Shown: piece after piece, positions 63,807 to 64,000 of the stretch
Layout: each line of letters starts with the position of its first letter
Numbering within the stretch: the first letter of the stretch is position 1
NCBI GenBank assembly: GCA_964431965.1
Contig: CAYSLU010000002.1
Span: 1 to 64,000 of the forward strand
Source: CAYSLU01 sp964431965
GTDB lineage: Bacteria > Verrucomicrobiota > Kiritimatiellia > CAIKKV01 > CAYSLU01
Direction: 5' to 3'
Length of the DNA stretch: 64,000 nucleotides
Position numbers and translations under genes: made by a program
The notes under the pieces: generated by a model
The model's input: the letters and a program-made list of their open reading frames with translations, nothing else
What the model was told of the DNA's origin: nothing
Databases searched by the model: none

Positions 63807-63937
63807 CGGCCGTTCGAGCCATGGCCTCAGAACGGCCTGAAGGCCGCACTACAAACGCCCGAACCGGCCCATCCGCTGTTTGTAGTGCGGTCTTCAGCCC
63901 GTAGCCCGGGTGGTGAGCCGGCATAGTGCGAAGCGCT
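63807..63937. mobile_element. Palindromic repeat element, copy B (MITE/REPIN-like), inverted
   Basis: Reverse-complementing this stretch gives the element at 33062-33190 with about 15 differences over 125 positions by hand alignment, including GCACTACAAAC...GTTTGTAGTGC and the CTGAGGCCAT end. It is flanked by the direct repeat GATGCGGCCC (63797-63806 and 63938-63947), different from the repeat around copy A. It lies just upstream of the desaturase gene. The remaining bases to 64000 show no feature. Confidence 0.8.
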
Positions 63938-64000
63938 GATGCGGCCCGATCCTGTGCAGTCGAGGGGAGCGGCTGAGATGGTGGCCTGCGCGCTCCGCGC

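Overview
The window is a GC-rich bacterial chromosome segment with about 47 protein genes and no rRNA, tRNA, CRISPR array, phage or complete insertion sequence that I could see. It looks like a member of the PVC superphylum, most likely Kiritimatiellota or a close Verrucomicrobiota relative. This is an inference from gene content: very large secreted proteins rich in 'TN' and glycine, a multihaem cytochrome ending in the 'DSNGDGLPDSW...DPDGDGVPN' type of tail, DUF1573, Gfo/Idh/MocA-ThuA clusters, FAD-dependent ThyX, and an RpiB-GlyA fusion. No taxonomic marker was compared with a database.

Layout. 1-4.6 kb: MFS transporter and trpC (minus), divergent from fusA. 4.6-13.4 kb (plus): an exported L-isoaspartyl methyltransferase, then a sugar cassette (class-III aminotransferase, creatininase-like amidohydrolase, FGGY kinase, lyxose-isomerase-like cupin, fucose/arabinose-isomerase-like protein) joined by overlaps to DUF1573 and a thioredoxin-CcdA-like membrane protein. 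13.5-18.2 kb: a DUF4143 ATPase with its own promoter/operator, a MITE-like element, an unusual HisI, and a nine-haem cytochrome. 18.2-33.0 kb (minus): a polysaccharide-type run: secreted anchored protein, a 1,274-residue membrane-protein/GT9 fusion, PPK2 polyphosphate kinase, heparinase II/III-like protein, secreted unknown, frameshifted nucleotidyltransferase, secreted GH42-like protein, hotdog thioesterase, DUF457 membrane hydrolase. 33.3-35.2 kb: thyX and a low-complexity secreted protein. 35.2-45.3 kb: purine block; purB-purM (minus) diverge from a long plus-strand operon (CsgG/PEGA protein, purD, purE, a catalytically dead S41 homologue, TsaC-LMW phosphatase fusion, RpiB-GlyA fusion, aldo/keto reductase). 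45.3-48.4 kb (minus): Gfo/Idh/MocA, ThuA, Gfo/Idh/MocA behind a strong promoter. 48.6-53.9 kb (minus): a second sugar cassette (class II aldolase, isomerase, FGGY kinase) with LemA and a methyltransferase. 54.1-64 kb: endonuclease III and a GHL10-type glycosidase (minus), a 914-residue glycine-rich exported protein (plus), a hybrid histidine kinase and a fatty-acid desaturase (minus).

Genes are tightly packed and many neighbours overlap by ATGA, GTGA or TGATG, which implies translational coupling inside the operons. Most metabolism here is sugar and glycan handling (two isomerase-kinase modules, a 3-keto-glycoside-type Gfo/ThuA set, secreted glycosidases and a lyase-like protein) plus purine and one-carbon metabolism.

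The most distinctive feature is a set of small palindromic, apparently mobile repeats in the intergenic gaps. Two inverted copies of a ~125-bp element lie at 33062 and 63807, each bounded by its own 10-13 bp direct repeat. A ~200-bp element at 14837 has 20/21-matching terminal inverted repeats and a 9-bp direct repeat. Three further long palindromes lie at 5450, 12096 and 22414. Other points of interest are the protein fusions, the dead S41 protease, and a HisI lacking its metal-binding aspartates.
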